Source: Jiella pacifica | GTDB taxonomy: Bacteria; Pseudomonadota; Alphaproteobacteria; Rhizobiales; Rhizobiaceae | DNA: 64,000 nucleotides | Assembly: GCF_010500815.1 (NCBI RefSeq) | Contig: NZ_JAAAMG010000013.1 | Coordinates: 101,807-165,806 of the forward strand | Direction of reading: 5' to 3' | Part shown: one piece after another, positions 16,517 to 25,090 of the stretch | How positions within the stretch are numbered: the first letter of the stretch is position 1 | Layout: each line of letters begins with the position of its first letter | The notes under the pieces: generated by a model | Database searches by the model: none | Told to the model about the DNA's origin: nothing | Seen by the model: only the letters and a program-made list of their open reading frames with translations | Program-made: the position numbers and the translations under genes

Positions 16517-17421
16517 GTCCGCCCGCCTGCCATCAGGCCCGCGAACAGATCGGCGGGATCGATCTGGCCGTCGACGAAGACGGGCAGGCATCCCGTCCGC
16601 GCGAACAGCGCTTCGAGCCCGGCGCGATGGTCCGTGGCGCGGCGTTCCCAAGCTTCGACCAATGCCTTGCGCATCAAGGCGATGCCACGACGGCCGGTCT
16701 CGAGGTCGCGAAGATGGGCGAGCCCGAAGCGCCCGTCGGGTCGATCGGCGGCCGGATCGCCGAGGACGATCGGACGAACGTCGTGCGGCGCCAGTGCCGA
16801 AAGCAGCGTCTCGACTTCGCGCAGCGGCCACTGGAAGTCGGAGATGAGGAAGACGAGGCCGGGTCGTGCCGGAAGTGCCCGCGCGGCTTCGAGCAAGCCG
16901 TCCGATCCTCGCCCCTCGGGGGCCATGCCGGCGAGCGCCGAAGCGATTTCGGCAGGGGCCGAGGCCCGCCGCGTCGGCAAGACGAGCGCCGAAGCGCCGA
17001 GGTCGCCTTGCGCCGCGAAGGCGCTCACCCGGTCGCCGCTGCGCAGGACCGCGCGAGCCAGACCGGCGGCGAGCGAGACGGCGACCGCATGGCGGTCGAC
17101 GCTGCCGCGAAACCCCATGGATCCCGAAAGATCGACGAGGATCGTCACCGTGCCCGAGGCGTCCTGGACATGCTGCCTGATCCACAGGAGCCCGAACGGA
17201 TCGGTCAGCGAAGCCCGAAGGTCGAGGCGGCGAAGATCAGCCTGGTCGCCCATCGCGCGCAGGCCGACGAAGCGCCCGGTGGGGCCTGGGCTTCTGCTGG
17301 CATGATTGCCCGGCCGCGGCGAGGCGACGCGGTGGCGGATCGCATAGGCGAGATGCGAAAATCGCTCGATCTCGGCTTCGGTGACGTATCCCTGCGAGCC
17401 GGCGGGCCTTGGCGAAACCAT
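16513..17421 (-). CDS. mxaS: MxaS, DUF58-family protein
   Basis: Cytoplasmic protein of 302 residues with the DUF58 / VWA-like fold. It has a D-L-S-G-S-M MIDAS-like motif near residue 95 and the V-F-L-I-S-D-F segment. Proteins of this family are encoded next to MoxR ATPases and are thought to act with them in metal-centre or complex maturation. The gene begins three bases after the mxaR stop and overlaps mxaA by four bases, so it is read as part of the same transcript. Confidence 0.86.
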   Translation of the reverse strand: MVSPRPAGSQGYVTEAEIERFSHLAYAIRHRVASPRPGNHASRSPGPTGRFVGLRAMGDQADLRRLDLRASLTDPFGLLWIRQHVQDASGTVTILVDLSGSMGFRGSVDRHAVAVSLAAGLARAVLRSGDRVSAFAAQGDLGASALVLPTRRASAPAEIASALAGMAPEGRGSDGLLEAARALPARPGLVFLISDFQWPLREVETLLSALAPHDVRPIVLGDPAADRPDGRFGLAHLRDLETGRRGIALMRKALVEAWERRATDHRAGLEALFARTGCLPVFVDGQIDPADLFAGLMAGGRT

Positions 17422-17424
17422 GGC

Positions 17425-18453
17425 TCAGGCCGGGATCGGAACGGCATCGAAGACGGCGCGATGCAGCGCCGGCGATATCTCGTCCCGCCGCATCTCGTAG
17501 ATGGGCGAGAAGAAGATGCGGTGCCCCATGACCACCGGGAACATCGCCCGCACGTCTTCCGGCACGACGCTGTCCCGCCCTTCCAGCCAGGCATTCGCCC
17601 GGGCGGCGCGCACCAGCGCCGACAGGCCGCGCGGGCTTGCCCCGCCGACGACGAGACGCGCGACGTCGACGCCCTCGATCGCAATGTCGTTGCCGGCGAG
17701 ATCGCGCAGCACGTCCCACAGCCCGATCACATAGGCTTCGATCGCCGGGCTCGCATGGATCGTTGCCTGGATCGCCGTCGCGAGTTCGGCGAGGCGGTCA
17801 TAGGGGAGGATGCCTTCGTCGACCCGGCCGATCAGCGCGTCGACGTCGTGGAAGGCCGGATCGAAGACGAGACGACTGCGCATCGCCCGCTCGGCAGGAG
17901 CGGCGACGCGGATTTCCATGAAGAAGCGATCGCGCGCTGCGGCGGGCAGCTCGAAGGTCTCGTCGCGCTCCACCTTGTTGCGGTCGGCGAAGACCTGGAG
18001 ATGGGGAAATCTCACCTCCCGGCGGAAGGCGGTGACGCTGCGCTCGGCCATCATGCGCAACAGGAGCGCGTGGACCTGCGGACGGGCTCTGTTGATCTCG
18101 TTGAAGAAGAAGATCGCCAGGTTCTCGCCATGCGCGAGGGCCGGGCCCGGATCGACGCGGGGGCGTCCGTCCTCGCCGATGAAGGGGGTGTAGAGCATGT
18201 CGTTGGGCATCAGGTCGACCGTGCCCTCGATCCGCTCGTAGGGGCCGCCGAGCGCCCGCGCCACGGTCCGGAGCAGCGTCGTCTTGCCGACGCCGACATC
18301 GCCTTCGAGCAGCACGTGACCGCGGCACAAGGTGGCGATCGTCATCAGCCTGATGGCGCGATCCTGCCCGACGACGGCTTTCGCGATCTCGCTTTCGAAG
18401 GACAAGGCCTTGGCCCGCCATTCGGCGAGGTTAAGGTTTGGGAATACAAGCAC
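17425..18453 (-). CDS. mxaR: MxaR, MoxR-type AAA+ ATPase
   Basis: AAA+ chaperone ATPase of 342 residues. Walker A is G-D-V-G-V-G-K-T-T, Walker B is I-F-F-F-N-E-I-N, and a sensor segment follows. It works with the VWA proteins MxaS, MxaC and MxaL to mature methanol dehydrogenase. No ATG fits the expected N-terminus. A GTG at 18453 gives the usual length and has GGA about six bases upstream. The open frame continues to 19008, but that part overlaps mxaI and looks non-coding. The 347-bp gap before it separates the structural genes (FJGI) from the maturation genes (RSACKLD). Confidence 0.87.
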   Translation of the reverse strand: MLVFPNLNLAEWRAKALSFESEIAKAVVGQDRAIRLMTIATLCRGHVLLEGDVGVGKTTLLRTVARALGGPYERIEGTVDLMPNDMLYTPFIGEDGRPRVDPGPALAHGENLAIFFFNEINRARPQVHALLLRMMAERSVTAFRREVRFPHLQVFADRNKVERDETFELPAAARDRFFMEIRVAAPAERAMRSRLVFDPAFHDVDALIGRVDEGILPYDRLAELATAIQATIHASPAIEAYVIGLWDVLRDLAGNDIAIEGVDVARLVVGGASPRGLSALVRAARANAWLEGRDSVVPEDVRAMFPVVMGHRIFFSPIYEMRRDEISPALHRAVFDAVPIPA

Positions 18454-18800
18454 AGGCCGTCCTGCTCGATCTGGATCGCGAACGTCCGCGGCATTCGCAG
18501 CCGCTGAGGCTACTGCGCGGCGCCGCGTGAAAAATGCCAAGAGGCATGACGATGAACCCTGGCGACGCATCCCGATCTTCGCCGAGGCTTCGGCTCGAGA
18601 GCGAGCACCGGAAACGGACATCGGTTCGGCTCGACGGCGGACGACGTGGCGGTCTCGTCCGCCGCCGGAGCAGGTGCCCACCGGGGCCGGTCCGCCGATC
18701 GAAGTCCCATGGGAGGAGCGTCGAATGTTTGGCGGAGCCGGACCCCGGCAGGCCGGGTCAGCCCCGTTTGGGAGACGAAGGCTGCCCCGGTTCGCGGTTT
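18454..18800. other. Non-coding gap between mxaI and mxaR
   Basis: 347 bp with no convincing gene in any frame. It holds a GC hairpin (CCCGGC at 18744-18749, GCCGGG at 18752-18757) just after mxaI and a small A/T-tailed hairpin at 18530-18547. It may hold a secondary promoter for mxaR and the genes after it. Confidence 0.5.
18530..18547 (-). terminator. Weak terminator or attenuator between mxaI and mxaR
   Basis: Read on the minus strand it is ATGCC, loop TCTT, GGCAT, then a short run of T. The stem is only five base pairs, so termination is likely partial. It would favour high mxaFJGI transcript relative to the maturation genes. Confidence 0.33.
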
Positions 18801-19118
18801 CTATTGGGCGGTCGAGCCGCCTTCCTTGATCTTCGAGACGTCGAAGACGAAGTCGCCGGTTTCCTTGAAGTGCTTCACGCGCATGGCGTTGCGCTCGTCC
18901 ATCGCGCGGATGGATTCCGCCTGCTTGTTGAGCTCCATCGGGTCGTGCTTGGGATCGTATTCGGACCCCTCGACCTTTTCCGGATAGCCGGGCTTTGGCT
19001 CCCAGCAATTGCCCGGTGCCTTGCAGTTGGTGCCGTCATAGGCGAGCGCCGGCGCGGCGGCGAAGGCACTTGCGAGACAGATGGCGGACCCCGCCAGGAT
19101 CGTCAGACTGCGTTTCAT
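18801..19118 (-). CDS. mxaI: Methanol dehydrogenase small (beta) subunit
   Basis: Beta subunit of calcium-type methanol dehydrogenase, 105 residues with a signal peptide ending at A-L-A. The mature protein begins Y-D-G-T-N-C-K-A-P-G-N-C-W and has the conserved Y-D-P-K-H-D-P stretch and a lysine-rich helix, which match known MxaI closely. Two cysteines form the structural disulfide. MxaI pairs with MxaF as a2b2 in the periplasm and is absent from lanthanide-type (XoxF) enzymes, so its presence marks the classical enzyme. Confidence 0.96.
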   Translation of the reverse strand: MKRSLTILAGSAICLASAFAAAPALAYDGTNCKAPGNCWEPKPGYPEKVEGSEYDPKHDPMELNKQAESIRAMDERNAMRVKHFKETGDFVFDVSKIKEGGSTAQ

Positions 19119-19190
19119 GCTCTTTCCTCCTCTTGTTCCACCAGAACGGGCATGGCCCGAACGGCCTCGGCCGCTTCCAGTGTCCGTGTT

Positions 19191-19715
19191 CTATTTGGTG
19201 CCGTGTTTCGGCTCGTAGGGCGTGAAATTCGCCCGCTGTTCCGGCGTCAGCCAGTCGGCCTTGTCCGGATCGCCGACATAGAGATGGCGCACCCAGGCGA
19301 TCACCTTCAGCATCTCGTCGAGGGTGAGATTGCCATATTGCGGGCCCATCATTCCCTGGGCGCCGCCGTAGATCGTCTCGAACAGGCCCTTGTCAGTGCC
19401 GTTCTTCGGATAGGTCCAGTAGTCGTCGTTGAGCCCTGGACCGATCTTGCCCTCGCCATTGTGGCCATGGCAGCCCGAACAGGCCGTCAGGTAGAGACTT
19501 TCGCCTTCCGGCAGAACGGCCTCCTGCGTCGTGTAGAGGTCTTCTCCCGTCGCCAGGAAGTGCTTCACGGCCTCGGTGTCGCGCCCCTCCTCGAGGGCGA
19601 AGCTCAGATCGAGAGCCGTTCCCTCGACGGTGTGGTAGAGCTGGACCGCGGCAAGCGCCGATGCCGTGGTCATGCCGACGAGGATCGCGGCGGAGAGAAC
19701 TTTCAACTTACGCAT
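19191..19715 (-). CDS. mxaG: Cytochrome cL, electron acceptor of methanol dehydrogenase
   Basis: Periplasmic c-type cytochrome of 174 residues. A signal peptide ends near A-L-A-A. The heme motif C-S-G-C-H lies at residues 79-83, with a methionine-rich G-M-M-G segment downstream near residue 125 that can supply the axial ligand. It accepts electrons from the PQQ of MxaF and passes them to a smaller cytochrome c. The gene lies between mxaJ and mxaI in the standard order. Confidence 0.93.
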   Translation of the reverse strand: MRKLKVLSAAILVGMTTASALAAVQLYHTVEGTALDLSFALEEGRDTEAVKHFLATGEDLYTTQEAVLPEGESLYLTACSGCHGHNGEGKIGPGLNDDYWTYPKNGTDKGLFETIYGGAQGMMGPQYGNLTLDEMLKVIAWVRHLYVGDPDKADWLTPEQRANFTPYEPKHGTK

Positions 19716-19736
19716 GATGCAATGCTTACCCGGCGA

Positions 19737-20678
19737 CTAGTTGGTCTGGTCTTCGATCGGCAGGGTGGGGATGCCCTCCTCGTCGAGAATGGCCCCGATC
19801 TTGCCGCTTGCCTGGCCGAGCGCGTCGTCGATCTCCGCCAGCAGGGCCTCGTCGCCTTTGCGCACCCCGACGGACTGCGAATACTGCAGCTCGACGGTCT
19901 CGCCGTCGGACCGTTCGACGTCGTTGGTGATCAGCGTCAGCGTCAGATCGCCGCCGGCCTCCTTGACGTAGCGGGCGACGTCGGGGGCGAAGGCGATGGC
20001 GAGATCGGCGTTCTTGTCCCGCACTTCCTGCACCAGCCGATCCGGCGCGACGTCGATATACTGGTTGCGCCGCGATTTGAAGTTTACGAGGCCATAGAGA
20101 TAGGCGAGGTTGTCCTCGTACTTGCCGGAGTATTTGAGCATCGTCTCGGCGGGCGAGTAGAGCCGGGTCGCGAAGCGCGACAAACCTTCGCCGCCGACGT
20201 CCTGCCAGCGTGATCCGGCGAATTTCTCGTCGGTGCGGCTGACGAAGGCATAGGCCGTGCGATAGTAGGGCCGCGAGGTCGCGAGCCTCTCGTCGCCGGC
20301 ATCGACCCCGATCACCACGTCGCAGGTCTTCTTGCTCAGGCCGTCGCGCACGACGTAGATGGCCGGCCGTTCGATCCACTCGTATTCGAGCGTCCGTCCC
20401 ATCGTCTCGGCGAGGACTTCGGCGATGCGGTTTTCGAAGCCGTCCTCGGCCTTGGTCGAATAGGGCGCCTCCTTCGTCGAGGCGCAGACCTTGAGGACGT
20501 CGCCCTGCGAGGTCGCACTCGGCCCCTCGGCCGTCGGCGGGACGGGAACCTGGCCGGCAGTCTGCGCCGCGGCGGTCGAGGCTGCGCCGGCAGCGGCCGC
20601 GAATGCGAGGCAAGCGAGGCTGGCGGTAATTCGCCGCCTGAGGGCGGACAGCGGATGCGAAGCGAGATTGGCGCGCAT
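19737..20678 (-). CDS. mxaJ: MxaJ, periplasmic binding-protein-like assembly factor
   Basis: Protein of 313 residues with a long signal peptide (cleavage near A-A-A-Q) and the solute-binding-protein family 3 fold (V-C-A-S-T-K-E-A-P-Y-S, then D-V-V-I-G-V-D-A-G-D-E-R). This subgroup accompanies quinoprotein dehydrogenases and is thought to help assemble them or hold the partially unfolded enzyme; it is not a transporter part. It lies 90 bp downstream of mxaF and 21 bp before mxaG, as in other mxa clusters. Confidence 0.92.
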   Translation of the reverse strand: MRANLASHPLSALRRRITASLACLAFAAAAGAASTAAAQTAGQVPVPPTAEGPSATSQGDVLKVCASTKEAPYSTKAEDGFENRIAEVLAETMGRTLEYEWIERPAIYVVRDGLSKKTCDVVIGVDAGDERLATSRPYYRTAYAFVSRTDEKFAGSRWQDVGGEGLSRFATRLYSPAETMLKYSGKYEDNLAYLYGLVNFKSRRNQYIDVAPDRLVQEVRDKNADLAIAFAPDVARYVKEAGGDLTLTLITNDVERSDGETVELQYSQSVGVRKGDEALLAEIDDALGQASGKIGAILDEEGIPTLPIEDQTN

Positions 20679-20768
20679 AGGGCACCTTCCGATCGGAGAG
20701 TGGTTTCGGAAAAGATTCTGGGAAAGGTCACGCGGCGAAGCCTTGCCGCGTGACCTCGTCCGGGCCGG

Positions 20769-22721
20769 TCAGCCGGGCTGACGTGCCGTCTCGTCGGACG
20801 GAAGGCGAGCGTCTTTTTCACCCGACTTCGGCGCGTTTTCCCCGCTGGAGGGCTCGAACTCGCCCTTGTCGAGATCGTCGGTGTAGACGCTCTCGCCATC
20901 CAGCGAGAAGACCATCACGCCGCCGCCCATCTGGGTGTAGTTGGCGAGCTCCTTGAACGCGCCGACCGCGCCGAGACCGGCCGTCGGATCGTTGAGATCG
21001 AAGACCAGGCCGACGCCCGGCCAGCCGCCGACGCCGTAGTAGATCGCGACATATTCGCGGCCGTCATGTTCGTAGGCCATGGGATGGCCGACGGCGCCCG
21101 AGGGCAGCTTGAACTTCCAGAGAAGCTCGCCTGTGTCGGAATCGCGCGCCTTGATGAAGCCGTCGAGCGTTCCGTAGAACATCACGCCGCCGGCGGTGGC
21201 GAGCGTGCCGCCCCAGGCGGCGAAGCGCTCCATCACTTCCCATTTGAAAGTGTTGTTGATGGCATCGTAGGCCTTCACCTGGCCGAGGCCGAGATAGTTC
21301 TGCCGGTCGCCCTTCGGCCCGGGATACATGTTCAGCGTCGCGCCGACGAAGAACTGACCCGCCCGGTAGGGCAGCATGAAGGGCTCCCAGTCCATGCAGA
21401 TGTGGTTGATGCCCATGAAGAAGGACTGGCGGTCCGGATCGTAGGAATCGTGCCCCTGGTTGTGGTAGCCCATGGCGGACGGGCAGATGTCGCGCCCGAC
21501 ATGGTCCATGCGGGTGCCGAATTCCGGGTCCCGCTTGGGCAGGCCGGTGTCGAGATCGACCTCGGTCACCCAGTTCACCGTGTCGTCGATCTTGTCGGCG
21601 GAGACGAGGTCGCCATTGGTGCGGTCGAGCGTATAGACGATGCCGTTGCGGTCCGGATGGGTGAGAAGCTTGCGCATCTCGCCGTCCTTGTCCTTCTGCT
21701 CCGAGAGCATCATGACGTTGACGCCGGCATAGTCCCACTCGTCGTGGGGCGTCTTCTGATAGCCGAAGCGGGCCATGCCGTCGTCGGGATCGCGGCCCCA
21801 GATCGTCATCGTCCACTTGTTGTCGCCCGGCCGCATGGTCTCGTTCCACGGCGAAGGGTTGCCGGAGCCGTAATAGAAGAGATCCTCGTCCGGATCGTAG
21901 GCATACCAGCCCCAGTTGGTGCCGCCGCCGATCTTCCAGGCGTCGCCCTCCCAGGTCTCGAGGCCGAGATTCTTCTGGCCGTATTGCGGGTTGGCGTCGT
22001 TGAAGTTGGCGCCGATGCGCACGTCCTCGTCCGACCCGGTCGCAAAGGCGCGCCAATGCTGCTCGCCGGTCTTCACGTCATAGGCGGTGACGTAGCCGCG
22101 CACGCCAAGTTCCGCGCCGGACGAGCCGACCAGAACCTCGTCCTTGATCACGTAAGGCGCGATGGTCAGGGTCGAGCCGACCTTGATGTCGGAGTTCTCC
22201 ATCTCCCAGCGCGTCTCGCCGGTCTTGGTATCCAGCGCGACGATGCGACCGTCCAGCTGGGTGCGGAAGATCAGCGGGCCGACCTCGTCGTCGCCCGGCC
22301 AGTAGGCGAGGCCGCGGTTGACGACGTCGCAGCAGGCGACGGCCCGCGCCGTCGGATCCTGCTTGGGCTTGTTCTGCCAGACGATCTTGCCGGGATCGTC
22401 GAGGTTGAGGGCGAAGGTCGTGTTCGGGAAAGGAGAATGAATGTACATCATTCCGTCGACGACGAGCGGCGTTCCCTCATGGCCATGCAGAACGCCGGTC
22501 GAAAACGACCAGGCCGGACGCAATCGATTGACGTTCTCCTTGGTCACTTGCGTCATCTTGGAATAATTGTTGGCGTCGTAGTCGCGCCCGGTCATAACCC
22601 AGTTCGCCGGATCCTTGGCGAGTTCGATGAGCTTGTCGTTGGCGCGGACGGAACCGCCGGCAGCCACGACGAGCGAGACCCCCAATGCAAGCGCCGATGC
22701 CGAATACAGTAATTTCGTCAT
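20769..22721 (-). CDS. mxaF: Methanol dehydrogenase large subunit, calcium/PQQ type
   Basis: PQQ-dependent methanol dehydrogenase alpha subunit of 650 residues, with a signal peptide (residues 1-28) and an eight-bladed propeller with repeated W motifs. The vicinal cysteine pair that packs on PQQ is at 130-131. The catalytic aspartate is D330 in D-E-W-D-Y-A-G, and residue 332 is alanine; lanthanide enzymes (XoxF) have a second aspartate there, so this is the calcium form. The C-terminal tail, about 20 polar residues rich in S, E and D, is longer than in many MxaF. ATG 22721 has GGGAGG at 22728-22733. Confidence 0.97.
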   Translation of the reverse strand: MTKLLYSASALALGVSLVVAAGGSVRANDKLIELAKDPANWVMTGRDYDANNYSKMTQVTKENVNRLRPAWSFSTGVLHGHEGTPLVVDGMMYIHSPFPNTTFALNLDDPGKIVWQNKPKQDPTARAVACCDVVNRGLAYWPGDDEVGPLIFRTQLDGRIVALDTKTGETRWEMENSDIKVGSTLTIAPYVIKDEVLVGSSGAELGVRGYVTAYDVKTGEQHWRAFATGSDEDVRIGANFNDANPQYGQKNLGLETWEGDAWKIGGGTNWGWYAYDPDEDLFYYGSGNPSPWNETMRPGDNKWTMTIWGRDPDDGMARFGYQKTPHDEWDYAGVNVMMLSEQKDKDGEMRKLLTHPDRNGIVYTLDRTNGDLVSADKIDDTVNWVTEVDLDTGLPKRDPEFGTRMDHVGRDICPSAMGYHNQGHDSYDPDRQSFFMGINHICMDWEPFMLPYRAGQFFVGATLNMYPGPKGDRQNYLGLGQVKAYDAINNTFKWEVMERFAAWGGTLATAGGVMFYGTLDGFIKARDSDTGELLWKFKLPSGAVGHPMAYEHDGREYVAIYYGVGGWPGVGLVFDLNDPTAGLGAVGAFKELANYTQMGGGVMVFSLDGESVYTDDLDKGEFEPSSGENAPKSGEKDARLPSDETARQPG

Positions 22722-22733
22722 AATTTTCCTCCC

Positions 22734-22782
22734 TTGGCCTTTGCAGTACAAAGCCAATCCCGCAAATCCGAAGTGGATTTGC
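22734..22782 (-). promoter_or_regulatory. Two adjacent stem-loops in the mxaF leader
   Basis: Stem 1 pairs 22734-22743 with 22749-22757 (nine pairs, one bulge) and ends directly beside the mxaF ribosome site. Stem 2 is a perfect eight-base pairing of 22762-22769 with 22775-22782 around a five-base loop. Both fall within 65 bp upstream of the mxaF start. They could stabilise the very abundant mxaF mRNA, or the second could be a binding site for the response regulator encoded at 25091. Confidence 0.5.
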
Positions 22783-22995
22783 TATCCCTACGTAATTGTT
22801 CTGGAGCCCTCCCAGACTAGACGTGCCAGTCTGCATACGGTTCGGCGGCTGTCATTAGGAACGAGGCACCAAAAAACGGGAAGAAGTGCCCGTCGCTTTG
22901 TCGAAGATTTCCAGTAGGCGAAAAAGATAGAACTGGTCAGGTAGGCATAGAGAGCCTCGTGCGGGGCAAGGTGAGGGCCTTGGACGGGGAGAGGA

Positions 22996-23586
22996 ATGTC
23001 GCCGGGCGCAGCCTCGCGCGGCGTCGTCCGGGAGGTCGCCGAAATGTCCAGTCTGCTCCTGTCACCGCGTTGGAAGCTGCCTGACGGTGTCAGTCTGATC
23101 GCCTTCGTCCTGGTCGCCGGGATGGTAGCGTGTGACGACGCGCCGGTCGTCGCGTCACGGGAGGAGGCCGTCGAACTCGGGGAGGGCTCCGGCACACGCT
23201 GGCATGCGCTGACCGACCCGACGCCGATCCCGCTGTTCCTCGCCCGGGCCGTGACGGGGCGCCAGGACCTTCGCTCGGGAGATCCGGCAGTGCGCCCCTA
23301 TGCCGAGGCTCTTCGCGCGGCAAGAGGGCACTACATCGAGACGGACCGGATGCTGGCCAATCGCCTGATCCAAGCCGCCGTTCTCCTCGCCGAACGCGGC
23401 GAGGCGATCGATCCCCTGCAGCTGCTCGACGATCTCGTCGCGCGGTCCGGCTCCGGAAGGCGCTCCTTCGGGACAGAGATCCACCACTATCTCAACCTGC
23501 GCGAGGAGGGGGTAAGCCACGCGGCGGCCATCGAGCGGCTCGACGGAGCCCTGGCCGCGGATGCGGCGGACCCTGCAGGCCGATGA
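22996..23586 (+). CDS. MxaZ-like protein beside the mxa two-component system
   Basis: Protein of 196 residues with one hydrophobic segment (about 35-47) ending in M-V-A-C, which could be a lipoprotein site, followed by a helical domain with no known catalytic motif. It has a strong ribosome site (GGGGAGAGGA) before ATG 22996. Its stop overlaps the histidine kinase start by four bases. The gene order mxaF (divergent), this gene, kinase, regulator matches moxZ-moxY-moxX of Paracoccus denitrificans, where the locus controls methanol oxidation. Identity with MoxZ is by position and size, not by a motif. A sensory partner role for the kinase is plausible. Confidence 0.65.
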   Translation: MSPGAASRGVVREVAEMSSLLLSPRWKLPDGVSLIAFVLVAGMVACDDAPVVASREEAVELGEGSGTRWHALTDPTPIPLFLARAVTGRQDLRSGDPAVRPYAEALRAARGHYIETDRMLANRLIQAAVLLAERGEAIDPLQLLDDLVARSGSGRRSFGTEIHHYLNLREEGVSHAAAIERLDGALAADAADPAGR

Positions 23587-25061
23587 AGGGCGGTCGCCCC
23601 CTGGCCGGCTGGCTGAAGCGCCAGAACAGTCTGCAGGCGCAGATGACGGCGGGTCTGCTGCTGATCAGCCTCGGCGCGTGGTTGGCGCTGGCGGTGGTGA
23701 TCGTCGTCAATGCCCGCATCGCAACGGGCCGGGAAGTGGCCTCGTCTTTCTTTATCGCGGAGCGGTTCGTGCAGGAGCGGGTCGAGGCACTGAAGGGCAC
23801 GGATGACGTCGCAGCGGAGCTTCCCGCGCTGATGGCTCAGCTCGCCGAGATGCGCCATGTCCGCGCGACGCTGACCTTGGGGCCGCGACATGGCGCCGAA
23901 GGAGCGGCGGCGGGCGCATCGAGCCCCTCCGGCGCCGAGGAGGAGGCCGGCGACAGGTTGCAGGGGAGCGAGGAGGAAGACGACGAGAGGGCGCCCGCCT
24001 TGTTCGCCGGCCTGATCAACTCCACCGCCCTCCACAGCTTCGTGCCGGTGACCCGCAACGACACGCGCCTCGCCACGATCGACCTGCATTCGGATTCCGC
24101 CGACGAGATCGCCGAGGTCTGGGAAGACTTCCGCTTCGTGCTGCCCTTGACGATGATCTACGGGTTCCTGGTTTCGGCGATGGCGCTCCTCTATGTCAGG
24201 CGGGTCTTTCTCAGGCTGAAGGAAACCTCGACGGCGCTGGTCGACCTCAAGGACGGTGATCTTTCCGCGCGCCTGCCGGAGGCGGGATTCGCCGAATTCG
24301 CGCCGGTGACCGCCGGCTTCAACGAGCTGGCCGCCTCGCTGAACGTCAAGACCCGCTCGAACCAGCAGCTCGCCAACCGCCTGCTGACGGCCCACGAGGA
24401 AGAGCGCCGGCGCCTTGCCAACGATCTTCACGACGAACTCGGGCCCAATCTCTTCTCGCTTCGGGTGCGCCTGTCGGAACTGAAGCGGGCGTTGGGCGAC
24501 GGGCAGGGCGCCGATCATCCGGCGAGCCGGCCTCTCGCCGAACTGGAGAGCGGCATCGCCGGCGTCCAGACGCTTTTGCGCCGCATCCTCTCCCGGCTCA
24601 AGCCGATGTCGATCGGCAGCCTGCCGCTTGCCGATTCCCTCCAGGGCCTGGTGTCCGAATATCGCCAGACGGCGCCCGAAGCGACGATCTGCCTTGCCGC
24701 GACCACCCGGTCCCTCAGCTTCGGCGAAGCGGTCGACATGACCGTCTACCGTTTCGTCGGCGAGGGCATCCTCAACGCGCTTCGCCACGGCCGCGCCACC
24801 ACCATCGCCGTCGCCCTGCGGATCGAGACGGACGGGCAGGGTGATGTGCCCGTTCTCTCGGTCGTCGTCAGCGACGACGGGGCAGGCCCGTCTGGCAAGC
24901 CCGCGAGCGGCGGGATCGGGCTCAGCGCCGTGCGCGACCGGGTGGAGACCCTCGGCGGGACGCTTTCGGGGCCGCTTCGCCGGGACGGAAGCACCGTCGT
25001 CGCCATCCGCATACCCTCGGCCACCGGCCGGCGCGCCCGCATGTCCGCCCTCGCGGAATAG
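23583..25061 (+). CDS. mxaY: Sensor histidine kinase, MxaY/MoxY type
   Basis: Membrane histidine kinase of 492 residues. Membrane segments at about 22-44 and 186-208 enclose a periplasmic domain of some 140 residues that contains an acidic stretch (about 118-137). A HAMP region follows, then a HisKA_3 dimerisation segment with the phospho-acceptor H283 in N-D-L-H-D-E-L-G-P. The C-terminal ATPase domain has V-S-D-D-G-A-G and G-G-I-G-L. It is of the NarX/UhpB class and pairs with the NarL-type regulator encoded 29 bp downstream. Its place divergent from mxaF suggests that it controls methanol dehydrogenase expression. Confidence 0.85.
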   Translation: MKGGRPLAGWLKRQNSLQAQMTAGLLLISLGAWLALAVVIVVNARIATGREVASSFFIAERFVQERVEALKGTDDVAAELPALMAQLAEMRHVRATLTLGPRHGAEGAAAGASSPSGAEEEAGDRLQGSEEEDDERAPALFAGLINSTALHSFVPVTRNDTRLATIDLHSDSADEIAEVWEDFRFVLPLTMIYGFLVSAMALLYVRRVFLRLKETSTALVDLKDGDLSARLPEAGFAEFAPVTAGFNELAASLNVKTRSNQQLANRLLTAHEEERRRLANDLHDELGPNLFSLRVRLSELKRALGDGQGADHPASRPLAELESGIAGVQTLLRRILSRLKPMSIGSLPLADSLQGLVSEYRQTAPEATICLAATTRSLSFGEAVDMTVYRFVGEGILNALRHGRATTIAVALRIETDGQGDVPVLSVVVSDDGAGPSGKPASGGIGLSAVRDRVETLGGTLSGPLRRDGSTVVAIRIPSATGRRARMSALAE

Positions 25062-25090
25062 GCGGCGTTCGCCAACAGCAGGAGAATTGC

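Noticed and set aside
16504..18507. Plus-strand open frame opposite mxaS and mxaR
   Set aside because: Antisense to clear DUF58 and MoxR genes; composition is typical of a GC-rich shadow frame.
20769..22721. Lanthanide-type methanol dehydrogenase (XoxF)
   Set aside because: Residue 332 is alanine, not aspartate, and mxaI and all maturation genes are present.
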